From contig NZ_CP060040.1 in assembly GCF_014211915.1 (NCBI RefSeq), forward strand, positions 682,001-746,000: a stretch of 64,000 nt of DNA, read 5' to 3'. This document shows, in pieces, positions 1-8,326 of this stretch. Position numbers and translations under genes: made by a program. This DNA is from Burkholderia cenocepacia. GTDB taxonomy: Bacteria; Pseudomonadota; Gammaproteobacteria; Burkholderiales; Burkholderiaceae. Every line of letters begins with the position of its first letter. Within the stretch, counting starts at the first letter, position 1. The notes below the pieces were generated by a model, which ran no database searches, was not told the DNA's origin, and worked only from the letters and a program-made list of their open reading frames with translations.

Positions 1-1
1 C

Positions 2-1633
2 GCGTACCCGAACACGATCGACGAGCTGACCTACAACATTCGCAAGAAGCTGTTCCTCGACCTGTCGAAGACGACCGTGTCGATTCGTCACGGCCTGCAG
101 GACACCGCGCTGCCGTACCGGCAGCTCGCCGCGTTCCTGCCGGGCGAAGGCGTCGGCGGCGCGGGGCTGCACTGGTCGGGCGTGCACTTCCGGATCACGC
201 CGGAAGAGCTGCGCCTGCGCAGCCACTATGAAGAGCGCTACGGCAAGAAGTTCATCCCCGAGGGGATGACGATCCAGGATACGGGCGTGACCTACGACGA
301 GCTCGAGCCGCATTTCGATTTCGCGGAGAAGGTGTTCGGCACGTCGGGGCAGGCGTACAAGGTCGGCGGCAAGGTGGTCGGCGACGGCAACGTGTTCGAG
401 GCGAACCGTAGCGACAACTTCCCGCTGCCCGCGCAGCTCAACACCTATTCGGCGCAGCGCTTCTTCGATGCGGCGCATTCGCTCGGCCTGCATCCGTACC
501 GGCTGCCGTCGGCGAACACGTCGGGCCCGTACACGAACCCGTACGGCGTGCAGATGGGCCCGTGCAACTTCTGCGGCTACTGCAGCGGCTACGCGTGCTA
601 CATGTATTCGAAGGCGTCGCCGAACCTGAACATCCTGCCCGCGCTGAAGCAGGCGCCGAACTTCGAGCTGCGCTCGAAGTGCCACGTGCTGCGCGTCGAC
701 CTCGACGACACGAAGAAGCGCGCGACGGGCGTCACCTACGTCGATCCGGCCGGGCGTGAAGTGCACCAGCCGGCCGATCTCGTGATCGTGGCCGCGTTCC
801 AGTATCACAACGTGCACCTGCTGCTGCTGTCGGGCATCGGCAAGCCGTACGACCCGATCTCGGGCGAAGGCGTGGTCGGCCGCAATTTCGCGTACCAGAA
901 CCTGTCGACGATCAAGGCGTTCTTCGACAAGGACACCTACACGAACCCGTTCATCGGCGCGGGCGGCAACGGCGTCGCGGTGGACGACTTCAACGCGGAC
1001 AACTTCGACCACGGCCCGCTCGGCTTCGTCGGCGGCTCGCCGCTGTGGGTGAACCAGGCCGGCGTGAAGCCGATCAGCGGCATCGCCACGCCGCCCGGCA
1101 CGCCGCAGTGGGGCTCGGCGTGGAAGAAGGCGGTCAAGGACAACTACGCGCACACGATCTCGATGGACGCGCACGGCACCAACATGTCGTACCGCGACGT
1201 GTATCTCGACCTCGATCCGACCTATCGCGATTCGTACGGCCAGCCGCTGTTGCGGATGACGTTCGACTGGAAGGACAACGACATCAAGATGGCGCAGTAC
1301 GTGACCGGGCAGATGAAGAAGATCGCGGAAGCGATGGGGCCGAAGGCGATCGGCGTGTCGACGCGCGAATTCGGCAAGCACTTCGACTCGCGCCAGTACC
1401 AGACGACCCACCTCGTCGGCGGCGCGATCATGGGCACGGACCCGAAGACGAGCGTGCTGAACCGTTACCTGCAGTGCTGGGACGTGCACAACGTGTTCGT
1501 GATGGGCGCGTCCGCGCTGCCGCAGGGCATCGGCTACAACCCGACCGGGATCATCGCGGCGCTGGCCTACTGGTCGGCACGCGCGATCCGCGAGCAATAC
1601 CTGAAAAATCCCGCCCCGCTGGTGACCGTATGA
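2..1633 (+). CDS. GMC-family dehydrogenase flavoprotein subunit (gluconate 2-dehydrogenase-like), 5' truncated
   Basis: The frame is open from base 2, so the gene starts before the window; 543 residues are visible. The usual N-terminal FAD Rossmann motif is missing from view, but the fragment keeps the GMC stretch GEGVGGAGLHWSG. It also has a Cys-rich segment (CNFCGYC) typical of gluconate/2-keto-gluconate dehydrogenase large subunits. The conserved C-terminal GMC region is present (GGAIMGTDP and ALPQGIGYNPTG). Such proteins oxidise sugar acids in the periplasm and pass electrons to a partner cytochrome c. The stop overlaps the next start (ATGA), so the cytochrome gene is translationally coupled. 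The small Tat-exported gamma subunit is expected just upstream, outside the window. The exact substrate cannot be read from sequence. Confidence 0.9.
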   Translation, partial: AYPNTIDELTYNIRKKLFLDLSKTTVSIRHGLQDTALPYRQLAAFLPGEGVGGAGLHWSGVHFRITPEELRLRSHYEERYGKKFIPEGMTIQDTGVTYDELEPHFDFAEKVFGTSGQAYKVGGKVVGDGNVFEANRSDNFPLPAQLNTYSAQRFFDAAHSLGLHPYRLPSANTSGPYTNPYGVQMGPCNFCGYCSGYACYMYSKASPNLNILPALKQAPNFELRSKCHVLRVDLDDTKKRATGVTYVDPAGREVHQPADLVIVAAFQYHNVHLLLLSGIGKPYDPISGEGVVGRNFAYQNLSTIKAFFDKDTYTNPFIGAGGNGVAVDDFNADNFDHGPLGFVGGSPLWVNQAGVKPISGIATPPGTPQWGSAWKKAVKDNYAHTISMDAHGTNMSYRDVYLDLDPTYRDSYGQPLLRMTFDWKDNDIKMAQYVTGQMKKIAEAMGPKAIGVSTREFGKHFDSRQYQTTHLVGGAIMGTDPKTSVLNRYLQCWDVHNVFVMGASALPQGIGYNPTGIIAALAYWSARAIREQYLKNPAPLVTV

Positions 1634-3057
1634 AGAGGACGATGAACCACCACAACGCCGCGCGTCCGGTGTCCCCGCTGCGGCGCGCGCTGGCGATCGG
1701 CACGGCATGGGCGGCATTCGGTCTGGCGGGCGGCGCCGCATTCGCGCAGCCGGCGTCCACGCCGGCCGCGGCTTCGGGCGCGGCGGCTGCGCCCGTCGCC
1801 CAGTCCGCCGACGCGGCGCTCGTCAAGCGCGGCGAGTACCTCGCCCGCGCAGGCGACTGCATCGCCTGCCACACCGCGATCGGCGGCAAGCCGTTCGCGG
1901 GCGGCCTGAAGTTCGACACGCCGATCGGCGGCATCTACTCGACGAACATCACGCCGGACCCGAAGACGGGCCTCGGCGGCTGGACTTACGAGGACTTCAC
2001 CCGCGCGGTGCGCGAAGGCGTGCGCAAGAACGGCGACACGATGTATCCGGCGATGCCGTTCCCGTCGTACGCGCGCCTGAGCGACGACGACATGAAGGCG
2101 CTGTACGCGTACTTCATGCACGGCGTCGCGCCGGTCGAGCACGAGAACCGCAAGGTGGACATCGTGTGGCCGCTGTCGATGCGCTGGCCGCTCGGCATCT
2201 GGCGCAAGATGTTCGCGCCGTCGCCGAAGCCGTTCGACGCGGCGTCGTACACCGACCCGGTGATCGCGCGCGGCGCGTATCTGGTGCAGGGGCTCGGCCA
2301 CTGCGGCGCGTGCCATACACCGCGCGCGCCGACGATGCAGGAGCGCGGGCTGACCGACGCGGACGGCCTAGACTTCCTGGCCGGCGGCGCGGCGATCGAC
2401 GGCTGGGTGCCGACGAGCCTGCGCGGCGAGCCGCGCACGGGCCTCGGCACGTGGAGCGAAACCGAGATCGTGCAGTTCCTGAAAACCGGCCGCACGCTGC
2501 GCACGGCCGCGTTCGGCGGGATGACGGACGTGGTCGGCCACAGCATGCAGCACATGACCGACGACGACCTGAACGCGATCGCGCGCTACCTGAAGACGTT
2601 GCCGCCGCGCGTGCAGGGCGAGCAGCCGCACGTGTACGACGCGGCCGCGGCGAAGGCGCTGCAGACCGGCGACGCGAGCAAGCCGGGCGCGGCCGTCTAT
2701 CGCGACAACTGCATGGCCTGCCACCGCAGCGACGGCCACGGCTACACGCGCGTGTTCCCGGCGCTCGCCGGCAACCCGGTCGTGCAGGGCGACGATCCGA
2801 CCTCGCTGATCCACGTCGTGCTCGAAGGCAGCGCGCTGCAGGGCACGCGCACCGCGCCGTCGACCTTCACGATGCCGCCGTTCGGCTGGCGCCTGTCGGA
2901 CCAGGAAGTCGCGGACGTGTCGAACTTCGTGCGCACGAGCTGGGGCAACACGGGCGCGCCGGTGACGGCCGCGCAGGTCGCGAAGGTGCGCAAGAGCGTG
3001 CCGTCGACGCGGCCCGAGCCGCCGCCGGGCGCGCGCTTTCCGCAAGCGTCGCGTTGA
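1630..3057 (+). CDS. Triheme cytochrome c subunit of membrane-bound alcohol/gluconate dehydrogenase
   Basis: A 475-residue protein with an N-terminal signal peptide ending near residue 40 (AFA-QP) and a low-complexity Ala/Pro linker. Three CxxCH haem motifs start at about C77 (CIACH), C225 (CGACH) and C361 (CMACH). This is the layout of the cytochrome subunit of gluconate 2-dehydrogenase and of quinoprotein alcohol dehydrogenases. It should take electrons from the preceding GMC flavoprotein and deliver them to ubiquinone at the periplasmic face. The ATG at 1630 overlaps the upstream stop. A second in-frame ATG at 1642, preceded by GAAGAGGA, is an alternative start. The gene closes the operon and is followed by two GC-rich hairpins. 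Confidence 0.9.
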   Translation: MKRTMNHHNAARPVSPLRRALAIGTAWAAFGLAGGAAFAQPASTPAAASGAAAAPVAQSADAALVKRGEYLARAGDCIACHTAIGGKPFAGGLKFDTPIGGIYSTNITPDPKTGLGGWTYEDFTRAVREGVRKNGDTMYPAMPFPSYARLSDDDMKALYAYFMHGVAPVEHENRKVDIVWPLSMRWPLGIWRKMFAPSPKPFDAASYTDPVIARGAYLVQGLGHCGACHTPRAPTMQERGLTDADGLDFLAGGAAIDGWVPTSLRGEPRTGLGTWSETEIVQFLKTGRTLRTAAFGGMTDVVGHSMQHMTDDDLNAIARYLKTLPPRVQGEQPHVYDAAAAKALQTGDASKPGAAVYRDNCMACHRSDGHGYTRVFPALAGNPVVQGDDPTSLIHVVLEGSALQGTRTAPSTFTMPPFGWRLSDQEVADVSNFVRTSWGNTGAPVTAAQVAKVRKSVPSTRPEPPPGARFPQASR

Positions 3058-3064
3058 CGGGAGC

Positions 3065-3117
3065 GGCGGGGCTTCCGCCCCGCCTGCCGCCCGGCCCACG
3101 TCGACGTGCGGCCGGGC
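3065..3117 (+). terminator. Tandem hairpins after the dehydrogenase operon
   Basis: Two stem-loops follow the cytochrome c stop. The first has a perfect 8-bp stem (3065-3072 with 3077-3084, loop TTCC). The second pairs 3089-3096 with 3110-3117 and encloses the self-complementary CACGTCGACGTG. There is no long T tract, only CCTTTCCC further on, so termination is probable but not certain. Confidence 0.45.
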
Positions 3118-3265
3118 GCGCAACGCCTTTCCCTTCGCCGGGGTCACGCCCCGCAACCCGCGCCGCCGCGTGAAATTTTCGCGGCTGCGCGCCATTTTTC
3201 CGCCTCATCCCTTATCCTTTCACTCTTGAACCTTACTAAATAGTTACAAGAGCTTGGGAGGGGGG

Positions 3266-4981
3266 ATGCCTCATGACGTCAGCCTGATTGCGTTGCTCGC
3301 GGCCGGTTTCGGTCTCGCGATGATCTTCGGTTACCTCGCGTCGCTGCTGAAAATGCCGCCGCTCGTCGGCTATCTGCTCGCCGGGATCGTGATCGGCCCC
3401 GGCACGCCCGGTTTCGTCGGCGACCTGTCGCTCGCGCAGCAGCTCGCGGAAGTCGGCGTGATGCTGCTGATGTTCGGCGTCGGCCTGCATTTCTCGCTCG
3501 GCGATCTCCTCGCGGTGCGCAAGATCGCGTTGCCGGGCGCCGTCGTCCAGATCACCGTCGCGACGCTGCTCGGCGGCGGGCTCGCGCTCACTTGGGGCTG
3601 GAGCCTCGGTGCGGCGCTCGTGTTCGGGCTGGCGCTGTCGGTCGCGAGTACCGTCGTGCTGCTGCGCGCGCTCGAAGGGCGCGGGCTCGTCGAGACGGTC
3701 AACGGACGCATCGCGGTGGGCTGGCTGGTGGTCGAGGATCTCGTGATGGTGCTCGTGCTGGTGCTGCTGCCGCCGGTGGCGGGGCTGCTCGGCGGCACGC
3801 CGCCCGGCGACGCGCATGCGGCCGGCGGCAGCGTGTGGGGCACGCTCGGCGTCACGATGCTGAAGGTCGCCGCGTTCATCGCGCTGATGCTGGTGGTCGG
3901 CAAGCGCGTGTTCCCGCGCATTCTGTGGCTCGTCGCGCGCACGGGCTCGCGCGAGCTGTTCACGCTGTGCATGATCGCGGCCGCGGTCGGCATCGCGTTC
4001 GGCGCGGCGAAGCTGTTCGACGTGTCGTTCGCGCTCGGCGCGTTCTTCGCCGGGATGATGATGCGCGAGTCGGAATTCAGCCGGCGCGCGGCCGACGAGA
4101 CGCTGCCGCTGCGCGACGCGTTCTCGGTGCTGTTCTTCATCTCGGTCGGCATGCTGTTCGACCCGAAGGTGCTGCTCGACGAGCCGCTGCACGTAATCGA
4201 GGTCGCGGCGATCGTGCTGATCGGCAAGACGGTCGCGGCCGTCGCGCTCGTGATCGCGTTCCGCTATCCGCTGAACACCGCGTTGACGGTCGGCGCCGGC
4301 CTCGCGCAGATCGGCGAATTCTCGTTCATCCTCGCGGGGCTCGGCCGTGCGCTCGGGCTGCTGTCGGCCGAAGGGCAGAGCCTGATTCTCGCGGTCGCGC
4401 TGATCTCGATCGCGATGAACACGCTGCTGTTCGCGATGATCGATCCGGCGCTCGCGTGGATCCGCAAGCATTCGGCGTTCGCGCGCAAGCTCGAGGCGCG
4501 CGACGATCCGCTCGCCGCGCTGCCGATGTCGACGCCGCAGACGCACCTGACCGGGCAGGTCGTGATCGTCGGCTACGGCAAGGTCGGCACCCGGATCGCG
4601 CATGCACTGGACGAGCGCGGGATCGCATACGTCGTCGTCGAGCAGAATCGCGAGCTCGTCGAGAAGCTGCGCACGGACGGCATCGCGGCCGTGTCGGGCG
4701 ACGCGATCGAGCCGATCGTGCTCGTGCAGGCGCATATCGCCCGCGCCGGGATGCTGGTCGTCACGCTGCCCGACGTGTTCGACGTGCGGCAGATCGTCGA
4801 GATCTCGCGCACGCTCAACCCGGCGCTCGAGGTCGTGCTGTGCACGAACAGCGGCGACGAGGCCGCGCTGCTGTCGAGCGAGGGTATCGGCACCGTGTTC
4901 ATGGGCGAGACCGAACTCGCGCGCGGGATGACCGAGCACGTGCTCGGCCGGATGGCGAAGCCGGTCGCGGCCGCGCATTGA
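3266..4981 (+). CDS. ybaL: YbaL/KefB-type monovalent cation:proton antiporter (CPA2)
   Basis: A 571-residue inner-membrane protein. About 12 hydrophobic segments fill residues 1-400 (Na_H_Exchanger fold). The stretches PLVGYLLAGIVIGPGTPGF and MLLMFGVGLHFSLGDL match E. coli YbaL closely, as I remember that protein. A TrkA-N (RCK) nucleotide-binding domain follows, with the Rossmann motif GYGKVGTRIA near residue 436. The family exchanges K+ or Na+ for H+ and may be gated by NAD(H) or nucleotides. I chose ATG 3266 because GGGAGGGGGG lies directly upstream; an in-frame TTG at 3254 would add four residues. It stands alone and converges on the penicillin-binding protein gene with a 27-base gap. Confidence 0.92.
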   Translation: MPHDVSLIALLAAGFGLAMIFGYLASLLKMPPLVGYLLAGIVIGPGTPGFVGDLSLAQQLAEVGVMLLMFGVGLHFSLGDLLAVRKIALPGAVVQITVATLLGGGLALTWGWSLGAALVFGLALSVASTVVLLRALEGRGLVETVNGRIAVGWLVVEDLVMVLVLVLLPPVAGLLGGTPPGDAHAAGGSVWGTLGVTMLKVAAFIALMLVVGKRVFPRILWLVARTGSRELFTLCMIAAAVGIAFGAAKLFDVSFALGAFFAGMMMRESEFSRRAADETLPLRDAFSVLFFISVGMLFDPKVLLDEPLHVIEVAAIVLIGKTVAAVALVIAFRYPLNTALTVGAGLAQIGEFSFILAGLGRALGLLSAEGQSLILAVALISIAMNTLLFAMIDPALAWIRKHSAFARKLEARDDPLAALPMSTPQTHLTGQVVIVGYGKVGTRIAHALDERGIAYVVVEQNRELVEKLRTDGIAAVSGDAIEPIVLVQAHIARAGMLVVTLPDVFDVRQIVEISRTLNPALEVVLCTNSGDEAALLSSEGIGTVFMGETELARGMTEHVLGRMAKPVAAAH

Positions 4982-5008
4982 CGGCACGCGGCGGCGCGCC
5001 TGGCGTCG

Positions 5009-6907
5009 TCAGCCCGCTGCGGCCATCTTCGCGGGCGCGGGGCGACTGGATTGCGCAGCCGTCTTGAGTTGGGCCGACGGTTTCTGCGCGACGGTCGCCG
5101 TGGCCGGCGCCCCCGCTTGCGGCGCCGCGACCGTCTTTTGCGGCGCGGCGGCCTTCGTCGGCGCATTCTTTTCCGGTTCGACCGGTGCATCGGGCGGCAC
5201 GCCGAGCAACTGCAGCGAGCCGCTCGTGACCGACGCGAACACCGGGCCGGCCACCGTGCCGCCGTAGTAACCCTTGCCGCGCGGCTCGTCGATCATCACC
5301 GCGACGATCAGGCGCGGGTTGCTCATCGGCGCCATCCCCGCGAACAGCGCGCGGTACTTGCCCTTCGCATAGCTCGCGCCGACCTGCTTGCGCGCGGTAC
5401 CCGTCTTGCCGCCGATCCGGTAGCCGTCGACGCGCGCGCGGCGCCCCGTGCCGCCTTCGCCGACCGCCATCTCGAGCATCGAGCGGATCGCGGCGGCCGT
5501 TTGCGGCGACGTCACGCGGTGGCCGCGGTGCGCGTCGATCGTCTGCTGATCGGTGCCGTTCTTCAGCAGCGACACCGGGTGCAGCGTGCCGTCGCCCGCA
5601 TACGCGGTGTAGGTCTGCGCGATCTGCAGCAGCGACATCGACAGTCCGTAGCCGTACGCCATCGTCGCCTGCTCGATCGGCCGCCAGCGCTTGTAGCCGC
5701 GCAGCCGCCCCGACGCGACGCCCGGGAACGTCAGTTCCGGCGCGCGGCCGATCCCGTATTCCTGGTATTTGTTCCAGATCGTTTCGGCGGGCAGGTTCAG
5801 CGCCAGTTTCGCGAGCGCGACGTTGCTCGACTTCTGCAGCGCCTGCGATACCGTCAGCGAGCCGTGGTTGGACGTATCGTGGATCACCGCCGGGCCGATC
5901 TTGTAGGTGCCCGGCGACGTGTTGATGATCGTGTTCGGCGTGACCTTGCGCTCGTCGATCGACAGCGCGACGACGAGCGGCTTGATCGTCGAGCCCGGTT
6001 CGAACGTGTCGATCACGGCGCGGTTGCGCAATTGCTGGCCGGTGAGGCGGGCGCGGTCGTTCGGGTCGAAGGTCGGATAGTTCGCGAGCGCGAGGATCTC
6101 GCCGTTCTGCGCGTCGAGCACGACGACGCTGCCGGCCACCGCGTTGTTCTCGATCACGGCCGCCTTGAGCTGGCTGAAGGCGAGCTGCTGGATGCGGCGG
6201 TCGATCGTCAGTTCGATCGTCGCGCCGTGCTGCGCGGGGACGAGCGGCCGCGTGTCCGACACGATGCGGCCGAGCCGGTCGCGGATCACCTCGCGCTGGC
6301 CGGAGGTGCCTTGCAGGCGCGCATTCGCCGCGAGCTCGACGCCTTCCTGGCCCTTGTCCTCGACGTTCGTGAAGCCGACCACGTGCGCGGCCGATTCGCC
6401 TTCCGGGTAGAAGCGCTTCGAATCGGCGATCTGCGTGATGCCGTCGATCGCGAGCTTGTCGAGCCGGCTCGCGGTGTCGGCGTCGACCTGCCGCTTGAGC
6501 AGCACGAACGTCTTGTCGTTGCCGAGACGCCGCTTCACCTCGACGAGCGGCAGGTCGAGCAGCTTCGCGATCTGCGGGTAATCGGTGTCGGCGACCTGTT
6601 TCGGGTTCGCCCAGATTTCATAGGTCGACAGGCTGACTGCGAGCATCGCGCCGTTGCGGTCGACGATGCGCCCGCGCATCGCATCGAGTTCGATCGTGCG
6701 CTGGTAGCGCTTCTGGCCCTGACCGACGTAGAAATCCTGGTTCGCGACCTGCACCCAGAAAGCGCGCGCGATCAGCGCGGCGAACGCGAGGAACACGACG
6801 ACCACGATCAGCCTCGAGCGCCACATCGGCAGGCGCGACGCGAGCATCGGATTCTTGGTCGCCGCCGCGTATGGATCGGCAGGGTGGGTCTTCTTTTTCA
6901 CGCTCAT
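5009..6907 (-). CDS. FtsI-like class B penicillin-binding protein (peptidoglycan transpeptidase)
   Basis: A 632-residue protein with a short cytoplasmic tail, one membrane segment (about residues 32-53), a PBP dimerisation domain and a transpeptidase domain. The three active-site motifs are intact: SxxK at S306-K309 (STIK), SxN at S360-N362, and KTG at K501-G503. The C-terminus is a Pro/Ala/Lys-rich tail. It resembles FtsI/PBP3, which cross-links septal peptidoglycan. However, it stands alone, without any dcw (mraY/mur/ftsW) neighbours, so it is probably a second, specialised FtsI paralog. The start was set at MSVKKKTHP; the longer open frame upstream does not look like FtsI sequence. Confidence 0.92.
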   Translation of the reverse strand: MSVKKKTHPADPYAAATKNPMLASRLPMWRSRLIVVVVFLAFAALIARAFWVQVANQDFYVGQGQKRYQRTIELDAMRGRIVDRNGAMLAVSLSTYEIWANPKQVADTDYPQIAKLLDLPLVEVKRRLGNDKTFVLLKRQVDADTASRLDKLAIDGITQIADSKRFYPEGESAAHVVGFTNVEDKGQEGVELAANARLQGTSGQREVIRDRLGRIVSDTRPLVPAQHGATIELTIDRRIQQLAFSQLKAAVIENNAVAGSVVVLDAQNGEILALANYPTFDPNDRARLTGQQLRNRAVIDTFEPGSTIKPLVVALSIDERKVTPNTIINTSPGTYKIGPAVIHDTSNHGSLTVSQALQKSSNVALAKLALNLPAETIWNKYQEYGIGRAPELTFPGVASGRLRGYKRWRPIEQATMAYGYGLSMSLLQIAQTYTAYAGDGTLHPVSLLKNGTDQQTIDAHRGHRVTSPQTAAAIRSMLEMAVGEGGTGRRARVDGYRIGGKTGTARKQVGASYAKGKYRALFAGMAPMSNPRLIVAVMIDEPRGKGYYGGTVAGPVFASVTSGSLQLLGVPPDAPVEPEKNAPTKAAAPQKTVAAPQAGAPATATVAQKPSAQLKTAAQSSRPAPAKMAAAG

Positions 6908-7327
6908 GCAATGGCCGGGTCGGGCCGCCGGGCGGCGGCGGGTCAGTCTGAATAATGCGATTGTAATAAAGGAGTAAACATCGTGTGGGGAAAGTATGTT
7001 CCGGCCCTTCAAAAAGGCGAAGGTCAGGCCATCTGGAACAGGGGAAGGGAACCGACAGGAAAGGTGGGGCCAACGCGGGATTCGGCGGCGGCGGATGACG
7101 ACGAAACCTGCGCGATCATCGCATGCCGATTCGGGCAGGCGGTTCGGGATATCGCTCGCTCCCGATCGCCCGCGGCGCGCGATCAATTGCCCGCACGCCG
7201 GTTATTTCTTTAATCCGGAAAATGAAAAGCGCCTCGAACCGAGGCGCCATTATTGCTGAATATCGAAATGAATATCACTGCTACCGGAATAAACCCGAAA
7301 ACCGCAGACGATTGATGTCAATAATAC
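6908..7327. other. Intergenic region upstream of the FtsI-like gene
   Basis: 420 bases with no convincing gene. It should hold the minus-strand promoter for the penicillin-binding protein; an AT-rich patch lies at 6950-6985. It also holds the minus-strand terminator at 7225-7247 for the small gene that follows. Short plus-strand open frames here have no ribosome binding site and no recognisable sequence. Confidence 0.6.
7225..7247 (-). terminator. Rho-independent terminator
   Basis: On the minus strand a perfect 8-bp stem (7229-7236 with 7240-7247, GCGCCTCG/CGAGGCGC) has a 3-base loop and is followed by TTTT (7228-7225). It lies about 80 bases after the stop of the small gene at 7328-7675. 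Confidence 0.7.
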
Positions 7328-7675
7328 CTATCGTGCAACGGAAATAAATTCCCGGTATTCGGGCGGGGTCGTGCAGGTATCGACCGCCTGCAGGCGCCAC
7401 GCGCCGTCGGGGTGCTCGCCGGCGAGCACCGCGGGGCCCTGTTCGCGCCGCATCGCGTCGAACGACAGCCCCTTTAACTGACAGACGGCATTGCCGCTGT
7501 CGGCCGCGCACAGCGCCATCGCGCCTTCGACGTCGCGGACCTTGCCCCAGGTCGGAAGGTCGATGCCCTGATGTGCCTCGCGCGACCACAGCCCTTCGTC
7601 GGTATCGACCCACAAGACCGCGAACGAATGCCGGGTTGCCGATTCGCTGCCATTAATCCGAATGGTGAGGCGCAT
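7328..7675 (-). CDS. Hypothetical protein, 115 aa
   Basis: I do not recognise this family. The product is 115 residues, soluble and slightly acidic, with no signal peptide or membrane segment. It has three Cys residues and several Trp residues (VLWVDTDEGLW, GAWRLQAVDTC). The start at MRLTIRING is supported by AGGAGA eight bases upstream on the minus strand; an upstream in-frame start would add nine residues. A dyad at 7724-7739 sits just upstream and could be an operator. A terminator follows at 7225-7247, so this looks like a complete single-gene unit. Confidence 0.65.
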   Translation of the reverse strand: MRLTIRINGSESATRHSFAVLWVDTDEGLWSREAHQGIDLPTWGKVRDVEGAMALCAADSGNAVCQLKGLSFDAMRREQGPAVLAGEHPDGAWRLQAVDTCTTPPEYREFISVAR

Positions 7676-7723
7676 TGGATCGTCTCCTGAAAAAGATGAC
7701 ACATTCGACCGTTTTGACTTGAA

Positions 7724-7739
7724 CAGTCTAGATAGACTG
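7724..7739. promoter_or_regulatory. Operator-like dyad CAGTCTA-GA-TAGACTG
   Basis: A perfect 7-bp inverted repeat with a 2-base spacer lies 49 bases upstream of the start of the small minus-strand gene. Size and symmetry suit a dimeric repressor such as a TetR-type protein. No cognate regulator is adjacent. Confidence 0.45.
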
Positions 7740-7790
7740 GTGTGAAACGCAAGTGATAATCCGCAATAAACCCGGATCGAGTCTATTTCC

Positions 7791-7804
7791 GTTTCAGATG
7801 AAAC
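7791..7804. promoter_or_regulatory. Dyad GTTTCA-GA-TGAAAC
   Basis: A perfect 6-bp inverted repeat with the same GA spacer as the dyad at 7724-7739, 67 bases away. The function is unknown; a second operator or a small RNA hairpin are both possible. Confidence 0.3.
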
Positions 7805-8326
7805 GATGTCTGACGATTCATGGTCGTTCCCGAGGCGTCAGCCCACGCGGGCGATAGCGGCGACCAGCGGTGTCCGGCCGGCGCGCGTGGCGGTCCAGAC
7901 ATGGGATGACAGGGCCGCCGGCCGCGTCGATCGGTCGCGCGCCGACCGCTCGACGGAAAGCGGGGCGAAGGACACGCTCTGGCGCCCTCGGATGCTGCCG
8001 GACCGAACCTCTCAGCGTGTCGACGCGGCGGCCGGTACGACACACTCCGACAATCGCGTACAAATCGGCACACTTTCACGAAACTTTCGGGACAGACTTG
8101 CATGCGGTCGGGCCCCACACTGGGAACTTCCCGATCCTGTGCCGCGGACGCCCGTCCGCGCCGGCTGCCGCCGCCTCGTGCCAGAGCGCGATCGACGCGA
8201 TCGCAGGCCGCACGCCGGATCGGGAGGCGCCGGGGCGCGCGTCAGCCCCGGCCCGGCCGGTGAGCCGTGCGCCGCCCGCAACCGCGGGCACCGCGCCGCC
8301 CGGCCGACTCTTCGAAGGAGACTATC

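Larger units (their letters stand above)
7676..8326. other. 650-base intergenic region with two short dyads, no gene called
   Basis: No open frame here has both a ribosome binding site and credible protein sequence. The frames that span it are Arg-rich shadows. It holds the promoter side of the 7328-7675 gene, with dyads at 7724-7739 and 7791-7804, and the leader of the SDR gene at 8327. Bases 8100-8320 are very GC-rich and featureless. Confidence 0.5.

Noticed and set aside
1045..3057. 670-residue plus-strand frame covering the cytochrome gene
   Set aside because: The first 195 residues are shadow sequence inside the GMC gene; the real cytochrome start is at 1630 or 1642.
3236..4987. 583-residue open frame antisense to the antiporter gene
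   Set aside because: Arg/Asp/His-rich low-complexity sequence with no ribosome binding site; a codon-bias shadow of ybaL.
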